From the NCBI GenBank assembly GCA_014651175.1, contig BMWJ01000006.1:372001-436000 (forward strand): a stretch of 64,000 nucleotides of DNA, in the 5' to 3' direction. The notes beneath the pieces were generated by a model that searched no databases, had not been told where the DNA came from, and saw only the letters and a list, made by a program, of their open reading frames with translations. This document shows positions 1 through 7,734 of the stretch, piece after piece. The first letter of the stretch is position 1; each line of letters opens with the position of its first letter. This DNA comes from Streptomyces clavifer (lineage in GTDB: Bacteria; Actinomycetota; Actinomycetes; Streptomycetales; Streptomycetaceae). The position numbers and the translations under genes were made by a program.

Positions 1-66
1 TGAAATCGTCGCGCCGAGATCGTCGTGCCGACGATGTCGCGCTGAAGATGTCGTGCTGAAGATCGT
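1..66. repeat. Degenerate 14-15 bp tandem repeat
   Basis: Four to five imperfect copies of a 14-15 base unit close to ATCGTCGTGCCGAAG / ATGTCGTGCTGAAG lie head to tail at the window edge, just downstream of the gntR stop. The array may extend to the left of the window. No reading frame is supported here. Its function is unknown. Confidence 0.5.
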
Positions 67-81
67 TCACCGACCACCGTA

Positions 82-98
82 CCGGGGCGGCGCCCCGG
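82..98 (-). terminator. Hairpin terminator of gntR
   Basis: A 7-bp GC stem (CCGGGGC / GCCCCGG) with a 3-base loop sits directly after the gntR stop codon on the minus strand. There is no clear U tract, which is usual for Streptomyces terminators. Confidence 0.5.
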
Positions 99-99
99 C

Positions 100-801
100 T
101 CAGGGCGCGAGTACGTCCAGTTCGTGCAGCGCGCCGACCGCGATCTCCTTGGTCAGCCGCTCGGCGCCCACCGCGTCGCCTTCGCGTACGGCTTCGGCGA
201 GCCGGACGTGCAGGGTGACGGCGGCCGGGTCCGGGTCCTCGAACATCACCTGGTGGTGGGTGCGGCCCGCGAGGACCTCGGCCACGACGTCACCGAGGCG
301 CGCGAACATCTCGTTGCCGGATGCGTTGAGCACGATCCGGTGGAAGGCGATGTCGTGCCGCAGATAGCCCTCCAGCTGCTGGCCGCGCGAGGTGGCGACC
401 ATGCCGAGGGCGCATTCGGTGAGGGCGGCGCACTGCTCCGCGGTGGCGTGGCGGGCCGCGAGTCCGGCGGCGACGGGTTCGACGGCGGACCGCAGCACGG
501 TGAGCGACCGCAGCTGCCGGGGGCGGTCCGATCCGGCCAGCCGCCAGCGGATCACCTGGGGGTCGTAGACGTTCCACTCCTCGGTGGGCCGCACGGTCAC
601 TCCGACCCGGCGCCGGGACTCCACCAGGTGCATGGACTCCAGCACGCGGATCACTTCGCGTACGACGGTGCGGGACACGTCGAAGCGCTGGGCCAGCTCG
701 TCGGTGCGCAGGACGCGGCCGGGCGGGCAGTCGCCCGCGGCGATCTCCAGGCCCAGGGCGTCCAGCACATGTGTATGCAGCCCCTGGCTCTGTGTGGTCA
801 C
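100..801 (-). CDS. gntR: GntR/FadR-family transcriptional regulator of gluconate use
   Basis: The product is a 233-residue repressor of the FadR subfamily. The N-terminal winged helix (about residues 10-75) contains the recognition region TDELAQRFDVSRTVVREVIRVL. A C-terminal FCD ligand-binding domain follows, with the His-containing stretch HDIAFHRIVL. The gene is divergent from gluconate kinase and gluconate permease, so it probably represses them and responds to gluconate or 6-phosphogluconate; that role is inferred from position and family. A GTG two codons upstream is also possible. I chose the GTG that lies 7 bases after a TAGGCT hexamer, which fits a leaderless transcript. Confidence 0.9.
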   Translation of the reverse strand: MTTQSQGLHTHVLDALGLEIAAGDCPPGRVLRTDELAQRFDVSRTVVREVIRVLESMHLVESRRRVGVTVRPTEEWNVYDPQVIRWRLAGSDRPRQLRSLTVLRSAVEPVAAGLAARHATAEQCAALTECALGMVATSRGQQLEGYLRHDIAFHRIVLNASGNEMFARLGDVVAEVLAGRTHHQVMFEDPDPAAVTLHVRLAEAVREGDAVGAERLTKEIAVGALHELDVLAP

Positions 802-808
802 GCCCACC

Positions 809-814
809 AGCCTA
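809..814 (-). promoter_or_regulatory. Putative -10 box of leaderless gntR
   Basis: TAGGCT on the minus strand ends 7 bases before the chosen GTG. This is the usual distance between a -10 hexamer and the first transcribed base, so the mRNA would begin at the start codon. Confidence 0.4.
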
Positions 815-839
815 CGGTGCGGCCGGCGGCAACAAAAAG

Positions 840-876
840 TACGACGTTTATGTCACAGCCTCTTGAATAAGTCGTA
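840..876. promoter_or_regulatory. Inverted half-sites in the gntR-gntK intergenic region
   Basis: TACGACgTTTA at the left and TAAGTCGTA at the right form an imperfect inverted repeat about 16 bases apart, in an unusually AT-rich stretch between the divergent gnt genes. It is a candidate GntR operator, judged only by position and symmetry. Confidence 0.35.
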
Positions 877-932
877 TGTAATGGGCTTCAGTAGCGCGAC
901 GGACCGATGTCGAAGAAGACAGCGAGGCACCA

Positions 933-1442
933 ATGAGCACCCCCCACGTCGTCGTGGTGATGGGCGTAGCAGGGACCGGCAAGACCACGATCGGTCCCCT
1001 GCTCGCCGCCGCACTCGGCGTTCCCTACGCCGAGGGCGACGACTTCCACCCGCCTGCCAACATCGCCAAGATGTCGGCGGGCACCCCCCTGGACGACGAC
1101 GACCGCTGGCCCTGGCTGGACTCGATCGGGCAGTGGGCGCACGGCCGGGCGGGGCTCGGCGGAGTGGTCAGCAGCTCGGCGCTCAAGCGGGTCTACCGTG
1201 ACCGGCTGCGCGCCGAGGCGCCTGGTGCCGTCTTCCTTCACCTGACCGGCGACCGGGCTCTCATCGAGCGCCGGATGGCGGGCCGCAGGAACCACTTCAT
1301 GCCGACCGCGCTGCTCGACTCCCAGTTCGCGACCCTGCAGCCGCTGCAGGAGGACGAGCCGGGCGTCGCCGTGGACGTGTCCGGCACCCCCGAAGAAATC
1401 ACCGAAAGGGCCGTCGCCGCGCTGCGCCGGCTCGACTCCTAA
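933..1442 (+). CDS. gntK: Gluconokinase
   Basis: This 169-residue cytoplasmic kinase phosphorylates D-gluconate to 6-phosphogluconate with ATP, feeding the pentose phosphate pathway. The Walker A motif GVAGTGKTT is at residues 11-19. It is followed by the family's EGDDFHPPANIAKMSAGTPLDDDDRWPWL substrate-binding region and the RRMAGRRNHFMP lid segment. Length matches the short GntK family. The ATG has a GAGG-type ribosome site. The gntP start lies 9 bases downstream, so the two form an operon under the divergent GntR. Confidence 0.95.
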   Translation: MSTPHVVVVMGVAGTGKTTIGPLLAAALGVPYAEGDDFHPPANIAKMSAGTPLDDDDRWPWLDSIGQWAHGRAGLGGVVSSSALKRVYRDRLRAEAPGAVFLHLTGDRALIERRMAGRRNHFMPTALLDSQFATLQPLQEDEPGVAVDVSGTPEEITERAVAALRRLDS

Positions 1443-1451
1443 GGATTCACC

Positions 1452-2849
1452 GTGACCAGTCTCAGCGTCGAGATGCTGGCAGCGGATGCCGTCGAACCGA
1501 TCACTTCGGCCGGCAACGCTCAGTTGGGCATCGCCGTACTGGCGGGCATAGCCGTCATCGTCGTACTCATCACCAAGTTCAAGATGCACGCCTTCCTGGC
1601 GCTGACCATCGGTTCGCTGGCGCTCGGCGCCTTCGCCGGTGCCCCGCTGGACAAGACGATCACCAGCTTCTCCACCGGCCTCGGCTCCACCGTCGCGAGT
1701 GTCGGTGTGCTGATCGCACTCGGCGCGATCCTGGGCAAACTGCTCGCCGACTCGGGCGGTGCCGACCAGATCGTCGACACGATTCTCGCGAAGGCGAGCG
1801 GGCGGGCCATGCCCTGGGCGATGGTGCTGATCGCCTCGATCATCGGTCTGCCGCTGTTCTTCGAGGTCGGCATCGTGCTGCTGATCCCGGTGGTGCTGCT
1901 GGTCGCCAAGCGCGGCAACTACTCCCTGATGCGGATCGGCATCCCCGCGCTCGCCGGGCTCTCGGTGATGCACGGCCTGATCCCGCCGCACCCCGGCCCG
2001 CTGGTCGCCATCGACGCCCTGGACGCCAATCTGGGTGTCACGCTGGCCCTGGGCGTGCTCGTCGCCATCCCGACCGTGATCATCGCGGGCCCCGTCTTCT
2101 CCCGGTACGCCGCCCGCTGGGTGGACATCCAGGCCCCGGAGAACATGATCCCGCAGCGGCCGTCGGAGGACCTGGACCGGCGTCCGGGCTTCGGCGCCAC
2201 GCTGGTCACCGTGCTGCTGCCGGTGGTCCTGATGCTGGCCAAGGCCCTCGTCGAGATCGTGGTGGACGACCCCGAGAACCACGTCCAGCGGGTCACCGAT
2301 GTGATCGGCTCCCCGCTGATCGCCCTCCTCGCGGCCGTGATCGTCGGTATGTTCACGCTGGGCAGGGCCGCCGGCTTCACCAAGGCGCGGCTCTCCACGA
2401 CCGTCGAGAAGTCCCTCGCCCCGATCGCGGGCGTGCTGATGATCGTCGGCGCGGGCGGCGGCTTCAAGACGACGCTGATCGACGCCGGTGTGGGCCAGAT
2501 GATCCTGGAGTTCTCGGAGAACTGGTCGATACCCGCCCTGCTGCTCGGCTGGCTGATCGCCGTCGCGATCCGGCTGGCGACGGGCTCGGCGACCGTGGCC
2601 ACCATCTCGGCGGCCGGCCTGGTCGCTCCGCTGGCGGCCGGTATGTCCACTCCCGAGGCCGCGCTGCTCGTCCTCGCCGTCGGTGCCGGTTCGCTCTTCT
2701 TCAGCCACGTCAACGACGCGGGCTTCTGGCTGGTGAAGGAGTACTTCGGCATGGACGTCGGTCAGACGATCAAGACCTGGTCGGTGATGGAGACCATCAT
2801 CTCCGTCGTCTCGCTCGGCTTCATCCTGCTGCTGTCGCTGGTCCTCTAG
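1452..2849 (+). CDS. gntP: Gluconate:H+ symporter (GntP family)
   Basis: This 465-residue membrane protein has about 12 hydrophobic segments. It carries GntP-family landmarks such as LPLFFEVGIVLLIPV, the conserved LIPPHPGPLVA loop and the C-terminal FFSHVNDAGFWLVKEYF. It imports gluconate for the kinase encoded just upstream. The GTG start is preceded by AAGGA at good spacing. Its stop codon abuts the stop of the convergent cytochrome gene with no base between them, so no dedicated terminator fits in the junction. Confidence 0.95.
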   Translation: MTSLSVEMLAADAVEPITSAGNAQLGIAVLAGIAVIVVLITKFKMHAFLALTIGSLALGAFAGAPLDKTITSFSTGLGSTVASVGVLIALGAILGKLLADSGGADQIVDTILAKASGRAMPWAMVLIASIIGLPLFFEVGIVLLIPVVLLVAKRGNYSLMRIGIPALAGLSVMHGLIPPHPGPLVAIDALDANLGVTLALGVLVAIPTVIIAGPVFSRYAARWVDIQAPENMIPQRPSEDLDRRPGFGATLVTVLLPVVLMLAKALVEIVVDDPENHVQRVTDVIGSPLIALLAAVIVGMFTLGRAAGFTKARLSTTVEKSLAPIAGVLMIVGAGGGFKTTLIDAGVGQMILEFSENWSIPALLLGWLIAVAIRLATGSATVATISAAGLVAPLAAGMSTPEAALLVLAVGAGSLFFSHVNDAGFWLVKEYFGMDVGQTIKTWSVMETIISVVSLGFILLLSLVL

Positions 2850-3515
2850 CTACTCCTCGGGATCCCGCCACAGCGGGTGCTCGGAGCGGGCCCAAGGGCG
2901 CTCGACCGACCCGGTGCGCATGCCACGGCGTGCCTCCGGGTCGGCGAGCGCCTTCGCCATGTGTCCGGCGAGGACGATGCCGACGGCGAGCGCCAGCCAG
3001 TCGTGCACGAAGGTCGCGCCGGTGCGCCACACCAGCGGGGCGAGGTCCGTGAACCACATCAGCAGGCCCGTGCCGAGCATGACGAGCACGGCGCCCGCGA
3101 TCCAGGCGGCATAGAGCTTCTGGCCCGCGTTGAACTTCCCGGCGGGCCGGGCGCCGGGCGTACGGTCGCGGCGCAGCGCTGCCTTCAGCCACCGCCGGTC
3201 GTGCGGCCCGAACCGATTGAGCCGGGACAGGTCGGCGCGCAGGGCCCGGGAGGCCAGCCCGGCGAGCAGCGGTACGGGGATGAGCAGCCCGGACCATTCG
3301 TGGACGGTGACCACGAGGTGGCGGCGGCCGACGAGTTCGGCGAGCTGGGGGACGTACAGGCAGGCCGCCGTCAGCACGCTGAGCAGCGTCAGCCAGGCGG
3401 TGGTGCGGTGGACCAGGCGCTCGGCGCGGGTGAAGCGCCGGATCCTCGTGGGGCGTTCAGGCGGTGGGGGCGTCGTCGCGGCCGTTGGACCGGCCGACCC
3501 AGGCGTCGACGTCAT
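2850..3515 (-). CDS. Cytochrome b561-type membrane subunit, partner of the molybdoenzyme
   Basis: This 221-residue protein has four hydrophobic helices (about residues 38-60, 69-92, 133-155 and 165-190). Histidines at 36, 72, 171 and 185 are placed to bind haem b. It resembles the formate-dehydrogenase gamma / YedZ class of quinone-linked haem proteins. It probably passes electrons to the molybdopterin protein encoded upstream. The two genes overlap by 59 bases. The start is supported by GGGAGGAG seven bases before the ATG, inside the upstream gene, which suggests translational coupling. Confidence 0.8.
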   Translation of the reverse strand: MTSTPGSAGPTAATTPPPPERPTRIRRFTRAERLVHRTTAWLTLLSVLTAACLYVPQLAELVGRRHLVVTVHEWSGLLIPVPLLAGLASRALRADLSRLNRFGPHDRRWLKAALRRDRTPGARPAGKFNAGQKLYAAWIAGAVLVMLGTGLLMWFTDLAPLVWRTGATFVHDWLALAVGIVLAGHMAKALADPEARRGMRTGSVERPWARSEHPLWRDPEE

Positions 3516-4254
3516 AACCGAGCTCCTCCCAGTAGCCGGGGCGGACGGAGTCGGTGACGGTGATCCCGGAAAGCCACTTGGCCGACTTGTAGAAGTACAT
3601 CGGGGCCACGTAGAGCCGGACCGGCCCGCCGTGGGAGTGGGACAGCGGTTCGTCCCGCATGCGCAGCGCGACGAGGACGTCGGCCCGGCGGGCCTGTTCC
3701 ATCGTGAGGCTCTCGCTGTACGCGCCGTCGAAGCACGTGAAGCGGACCGCCCTGCCCTCGGGCCGTACGCCGGCGGCTTCCAGGAGCGCGGAGAGCCCGA
3801 CCCCCTCGAAGGGGGTCTCGGGGACCCGCCAGCCGGTGACGCACTGGACGTCGCGGACCATGCGGGTCTGCGGGAGCGCCTTCAGGCCGTCCAGTGTGTA
3901 CGTGGCGGGGTGGTCCACCAGGCCGTCCACGGTGAGGCGGTAGTCGGCGGCGGACTTCCTCGGTACGGAGGTGGCGACGGAGTAGTAGCGGAAGCCGCCG
4001 CCGTTGGGCAGGAGCCCGGTCAGGCCGGTGGGGTCCTTGTCGGCGACCGCGCCGAGTCCGGCCTCCAGTCCCCGCTGGAGCGCGGGTGCGGCCACGACTC
4101 CGGCCGCGCCCAGGCCCAGCATGGTCAGGACGAGGCGGCGGCCGACGGGGGTGCCGTGCCCGTCGGCGGGGTCTTCGCGGTGGGCGACGTCTCCCCCGGT
4201 GGGTGGGACGTCGCCCGAGGGTGGGCCCGTGCGACCGGGAGGACGACTGTTCAC
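3457..4254 (-). CDS. Molybdopterin-dependent oxidoreductase (sulfite-oxidase fold, YedY-like)
   Basis: This protein of about 265 residues has an N-terminal GRRLVLTMLGLGAAG segment (residues 38-52) that looks like a Tat signal or anchor. The sulfite-oxidase-type molybdopterin fold follows. The conserved VRDVQCVTGWRVPETPFEGV stretch has Cys138 as likely Mo ligand, followed by the SHGGPVRLYVAPMYFYKSAKWL core. It probably works outside the membrane as a reductase with the haem b subunit encoded next, like YedYZ in the repair of oxidised methionine; the substrate is not known here. A longer start at 4287 exists, but a hairpin spans it. I prefer the GTG at 4254. Confidence 0.8.
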   Translation of the reverse strand: MNSRPPGRTGPPSGDVPPTGGDVAHREDPADGHGTPVGRRLVLTMLGLGAAGVVAAPALQRGLEAGLGAVADKDPTGLTGLLPNGGGFRYYSVATSVPRKSAADYRLTVDGLVDHPATYTLDGLKALPQTRMVRDVQCVTGWRVPETPFEGVGLSALLEAAGVRPEGRAVRFTCFDGAYSESLTMEQARRADVLVALRMRDEPLSHSHGGPVRLYVAPMYFYKSAKWLSGITVTDSVRPGYWEELGYDVDAWVGRSNGRDDAPTA

Positions 4255-4265
4255 CCGTCCATGGA

Positions 4266-4303
4266 ACACCCGCGGCCGTCCCGTCACCAGGGGCCGCGGG
4301 TGT
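4266..4303 (-). terminator. Hairpin after the APC permease gene
   Basis: A perfect 12-bp inverted repeat (ACACCCGCGGCC and its complement) with a 14-base loop lies about 20 bases after the permease stop codon and before the next gene. It probably separates the two minus-strand transcripts. Confidence 0.6.
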
Positions 4304-4323
4304 CCGTCACACCGCCGTAAGGA

Positions 4324-5895
4324 CTACAGCGGAGCCGGGGCGTTCTCGGCGGCCTTCTCCAGCTGGAACGCCTCGTTGCCGAGACCGATCCTGGCGTGCA
4401 CGTCCGGCTTGGTGGAGCGCAGCACCGCGCCGTACACGAGACCGGCGACGAGGGCGGCGCCGATGACTCCGGGCAGCAGCCAGTGGAGCGTCGAGCCGGG
4501 GCCCGAGCCGACGAGTACGTCGAAGTCCCGGACGGTGAAGACGGCGATGGCCAGCAGGGCGGTCCCTGCGAGGCCCGAGGCGACCAGTCGGGGTGCCTGG
4601 GCGCGTCCTGCGCCGCGGCGCAGGAAGAAGGCGATGACCGCGAAGGACGCCGCCGCCATCAGCAGGATGACGCCGAGGGCTCCGACGTTGCCCATCCAGG
4701 TGAACAGGCGCAGGACGGGCGCGGTGGGGTCCCCGACCGGGTGGCCGTCGGTGAGGGCGAAGGCCAGCACGATCACGACGGAGACCAGGGACTGGAGCAT
4801 CGACCCGGTGGCGGGGGCGCCGCTGGTCCTGCTGGTCCGGCCGAAGCCGGCGGGCAGCAGGCCTTCACGCCCCATCGCGAAGGCGTAGCGGGCGACCACG
4901 TTGTGGAAGCTGAGGAGGGCCGCGAACATGCCGGTGACGAAGAGGACGTGCAGTACGTCGGTGAAGGTGGCGCCGAGCCGCTCCTCGGTGAGGCCGAAGA
5001 GCATGCCCGGGCCCTGTTCGAGGGAGGTGCCCGCGATGGAGCCCGGGCCCGCGGCGACGGTGAGGGCCCAGGAGCTGACGGCGAGGAACAGTGCGGCGTA
5101 GCCGACGGCCAGGAACATCACCCGGGACACGACGACCTGCGGGCGGCTGGTCTCCTCCGCGTACACGGGTGCCTGCTCGAAGCCGACGAACGCGGCGATG
5201 CAGAAGCAGAGTGCGGTGCCCAGGCCCGCACCGGTGAGGGTCTCCGGGTTGAAGGCGTGCAGGGACAGGCCCTCGGGTCCGGGCTTGCTGACGGCGGCGA
5301 TGTCGAAGATCACGACGAGGGCGCACTCGATGACCAGCAGGACACCGAGCACCTTGGCGTTCAGGTCGATCTTCAGCCAGCCGAGGACACCGACGACGGC
5401 GACGGCGGCGAGGGCCGGGAGCCACCAGGGCACCGCCATGTCGAGATAGGTGGCGAAGAGGCCGGAGACCTCGAAGCCGAGGATGCCGTAGATGCCGACC
5501 TGCATGGCGCTGTAGGCGACCAGCGCCACGAGCGAGGCGCCCGCGCCGGCCGTCGGGCCGAGGCCCCGGGCGATGTACGCGTAGAAGGCCCCGGCGTTGT
5601 GGACGTGCCGGCTCATCTCCGCGTAGCCCACGCCGAACAGCATCAGGACGACACCGAGGATGACGTACAGCAGGGGCTGTCCGACGATGCCCATCACACC
5701 GAAGACCGTGGGCATGACCCCGGCGACGACCATCAGCGGGGCGCTGGCGGCGAGGACCGAGAGGAGCAGTCCGGGGGTGCCGAGCCGGTCCGCGCGCAGC
5801 GCGCGGTCCTCGCCCTTGTAGGTGTTGATCCCGCCGGTGCCGCCCGTCGTGCTTCCGGTGCCGGCCTCGCTCGAGTGTGTTCTGCCCGTCGACAT
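4324..5895 (-). CDS. APC-family amino acid permease
   Basis: This 523-residue protein has about 12 membrane spans. It has APC-superfamily features such as the unwound first helix LSVLAASAPLMVVAGVMPTVF and GVGYAEMSRHVHNAGAFYAYIARGLG. It is predicted to import an amino acid or amine; the substrate cannot be read from sequence. I chose the ATG at 5895 because GAAGGG lies upstream of it. An in-frame ATG at 5931 overlaps the preceding stop (TGATG), would add 12 residues and would fit translational coupling. The two minus-strand genes are therefore probably cotranscribed. Confidence 0.85.
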   Translation of the reverse strand: MSTGRTHSSEAGTGSTTGGTGGINTYKGEDRALRADRLGTPGLLLSVLAASAPLMVVAGVMPTVFGVMGIVGQPLLYVILGVVLMLFGVGYAEMSRHVHNAGAFYAYIARGLGPTAGAGASLVALVAYSAMQVGIYGILGFEVSGLFATYLDMAVPWWLPALAAVAVVGVLGWLKIDLNAKVLGVLLVIECALVVIFDIAAVSKPGPEGLSLHAFNPETLTGAGLGTALCFCIAAFVGFEQAPVYAEETSRPQVVVSRVMFLAVGYAALFLAVSSWALTVAAGPGSIAGTSLEQGPGMLFGLTEERLGATFTDVLHVLFVTGMFAALLSFHNVVARYAFAMGREGLLPAGFGRTSRTSGAPATGSMLQSLVSVVIVLAFALTDGHPVGDPTAPVLRLFTWMGNVGALGVILLMAAASFAVIAFFLRRGAGRAQAPRLVASGLAGTALLAIAVFTVRDFDVLVGSGPGSTLHWLLPGVIGAALVAGLVYGAVLRSTKPDVHARIGLGNEAFQLEKAAENAPAPL

Positions 5896-5930
5896 GGCGG
5901 GGGTGATCCCTTCGTTGGGAGCAGCGTGCA

Positions 5931-6893
5931 TCACGGGGTACCGAGCGCGAAGGTGCGCGCGGCAAGGAACGCGGGGTAGGGGTCGCGGCCGGAGTACGAC
6001 CAGGGGGCGGCGGTGGCGTGGGAGCCGATGCGGTGGAAGAGGGCGGCGGCCTCGGCCGGGCGGCCCTCGCAGATCTTGGCGTGGGCGAGGAAGTTGAGGT
6101 CGGCGCGGTGGCGGGGGTGGTCCTCGCGTTCCCATTCCAGCCACCAGTCGAAGGCCGCCTTCATCACCTGCCGGGCCCTGCGTCCGGTCCAGTGGCCCGA
6201 TGCCGCCGGGTCGTCCGAGGCGTGTCCGGCCTCGACCAGGACGCGGTAGCGCTCTGCGTGCGCGATGACGGGGAGCACGGCCAGCGGTGAGTCGGCGGGG
6301 GCCTGCTCGGCGGCCCAGGAGGCGAAGTCGTAGACCTCGTGGAGCGGGTCGCCACCGCTGCCGGCCTCGGCCAGCCGGGCCGTCATGAGGTGGTGTGCCT
6401 GGTGGTGTTCGGGGTGGCGGGCGCGGATCTCCTCGAAGTGTCCGGCGGTCTCCTCCTGGGTGCCGTGCGCGCGGTCCAGCAGCATCAGGGCCAGCCACGG
6501 GGTGGGGTCCGCGGCATCGAGGGCGGCGGCGGCCAGACAGGCCTCGCGGGCCCGGACCCGCTCGCCGGCGCCGGCCTTGGGGCGCAGGGCGCGGGTGACG
6601 TCGGCGCAGGCGAGGAGCGTGGCGGCATCGGAGCTGTCCGGTTCGGCGAGCAGCCATTCGCGGGCCCAGCCGGCGGCGGACGGCACTGCGGCGAGGGCGA
6701 GGAGGCGGTGGCCGCGGCGGTCCCAGTCGGCACCGGTCGCGACGAGCAGGGAGCGGGCCCTGGTCCAGCGCCCCTGGGTGAACTGGCCGCGTACGGAGAT
6801 GAGTTCGGTGTCGCCGAGAGCCGGGTCGAAAGCATGGTCCGAACGGCCGCCCTTGCGGCGGGCGCGGCCCAGAGGCGGCGGAGGCGGAGACAT
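5931..6893 (-). CDS. Hypothetical helical-repeat (TPR-like) protein
   Basis: I do not recognise a named family in this 320-residue soluble protein. It is rich in Ala and Leu helices with conserved-looking Trp, His and Arg positions (GRWTRARSLL, PTPWLALMLL, DHPRHRADLNFLAHAKICEGRPAEAAALFHRIG). This spacing resembles TPR or other alpha-solenoid repeats. The N-terminus is proline- and arginine-rich. GGAAG lies 7 bases before the chosen ATG. Its stop overlaps the alternative start of the downstream permease, so the two are probably one transcript. A scaffold or regulatory role is only a guess. Confidence 0.7.
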   Translation of the reverse strand: MSPPPPPLGRARRKGGRSDHAFDPALGDTELISVRGQFTQGRWTRARSLLVATGADWDRRGHRLLALAAVPSAAGWAREWLLAEPDSSDAATLLACADVTRALRPKAGAGERVRAREACLAAAALDAADPTPWLALMLLDRAHGTQEETAGHFEEIRARHPEHHQAHHLMTARLAEAGSGGDPLHEVYDFASWAAEQAPADSPLAVLPVIAHAERYRVLVEAGHASDDPAASGHWTGRRARQVMKAAFDWWLEWEREDHPRHRADLNFLAHAKICEGRPAEAAALFHRIGSHATAAPWSYSGRDPYPAFLAARTFALGTP

Positions 6894-7132
6894 CCGCAGG
6901 CTTCCTTTTCGACGCGGCGTGCGAAGCGGTTCGATGCTGTGTGCGAGCAAACGATCGCGCACAGCAAAGCGTTAGGTAATGGTCCGAGTCAAGGGCGACC
7001 CTCCCGCAACTGCATTCACCCTTCGAGCAGTTGACGTATCCAGGCGGGCGGTCCGCACCCTTCGCGCAGCTCGCCGCAGGGGTGCGCGGGGGAGCCGGAG
7101 CGACCGGGGGTGACGCGTGCCACACTGCCCGG

Positions 7133-7558
7133 ATGGACGCACACGAACCCCTCAAGCCGTTCCTCCTCGCCTTTCCCGGGCCGCTGCGCGACCGGTTGGT
7201 GGCCGCCGTGCTCTCCGGCGAGAAGGTGTCGACGTCCGGCCTCCTCGTGGAGTACGAGACGGAGAAGGAGGAACTGCCACCGGTGGGCGAGCGGTCCGCG
7301 CTCATCGACTCCGAGGGGCGGGAGACCGCGGTGCTCGAGGTGACCGAGGTGCGGGTGCTGCCGCTGGGTGCGGTCGATCTGCAGCACGTGCTCGACGAGG
7401 GCGAGGGCTACACGTCGGTGGCCCAGTGGCGTGCGGGGCACGAGGCGTTCTGGCAGGGCGAGGAGATGCGGGAGGCGCTGGGGGATCCGTCGTTCACGGT
7501 GGACGACGACACGATGGTGGTGGCGGAGAGGTTCCGGGTCGTCGAGCGGCTGCTCTGA
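7133..7558 (+). CDS. ASCH-domain protein
   Basis: This 141-residue protein matches the ASCH fold, a PUA-like RNA-binding domain. It carries the typical FPGPLRDRLVAAVLSGEKVSTSGLLVEYETEKEELPPVGERSALID start and the VAERFRVVERL end. ASCH proteins are thought to bind RNA or act in translation control; some have ribonuclease or amidohydrolase activity. No partner gene is next to it. The upstream in-frame extension is compositionally poor, so I start at the ATG before DAHEPLKPF. Confidence 0.8.
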   Translation: MDAHEPLKPFLLAFPGPLRDRLVAAVLSGEKVSTSGLLVEYETEKEELPPVGERSALIDSEGRETAVLEVTEVRVLPLGAVDLQHVLDEGEGYTSVAQWRAGHEAFWQGEEMREALGDPSFTVDDDTMVVAERFRVVERLL

Positions 7559-7681
7559 CACGGAGGCGGGGACGCGGCCCCCCGGGCCGGGCCCGCGGGG
7601 TCCGGCGGTGGCCCGCTCGGCCCGGTGGAGGCCCGGGCAGCGACGGGCCCCGGGCCCGTGGTGAAACCGGCCCGGGGGAAG

Positions 7682-7733
7682 GACCCCGCCCCGCCCGGCC
7701 GCGTGTGCCGTCGTCGCGGGCGGGGCGGGGGTC
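7682..7733. terminator. Strong bidirectional GC hairpin
   Basis: GACCCCGCCCCGCCCG pairs with CGGGCGGGGCGGGGGTC (one bulged G) around a 19-base loop. It lies between two convergent genes, directly after the stop of the beta-propeller gene, and can serve both strands. Confidence 0.7.
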
Positions 7734-7734
7734 G

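Noticed and set aside
888-2708. A 606-codon open frame on the minus strand
   Set aside because: It lies wholly opposite gntK and gntP, has the odd composition of an antisense GC-rich frame (Arg, Gly, Asp, His), and shows no motif or ribosome site.
4324-7305. A 993-codon minus-strand frame that would fuse the permease to upstream sequence
   Set aside because: Only the last 523 codons show APC features. The upstream part is the antisense or shifted frame of the helical-repeat gene, which has its own start and ribosome site.
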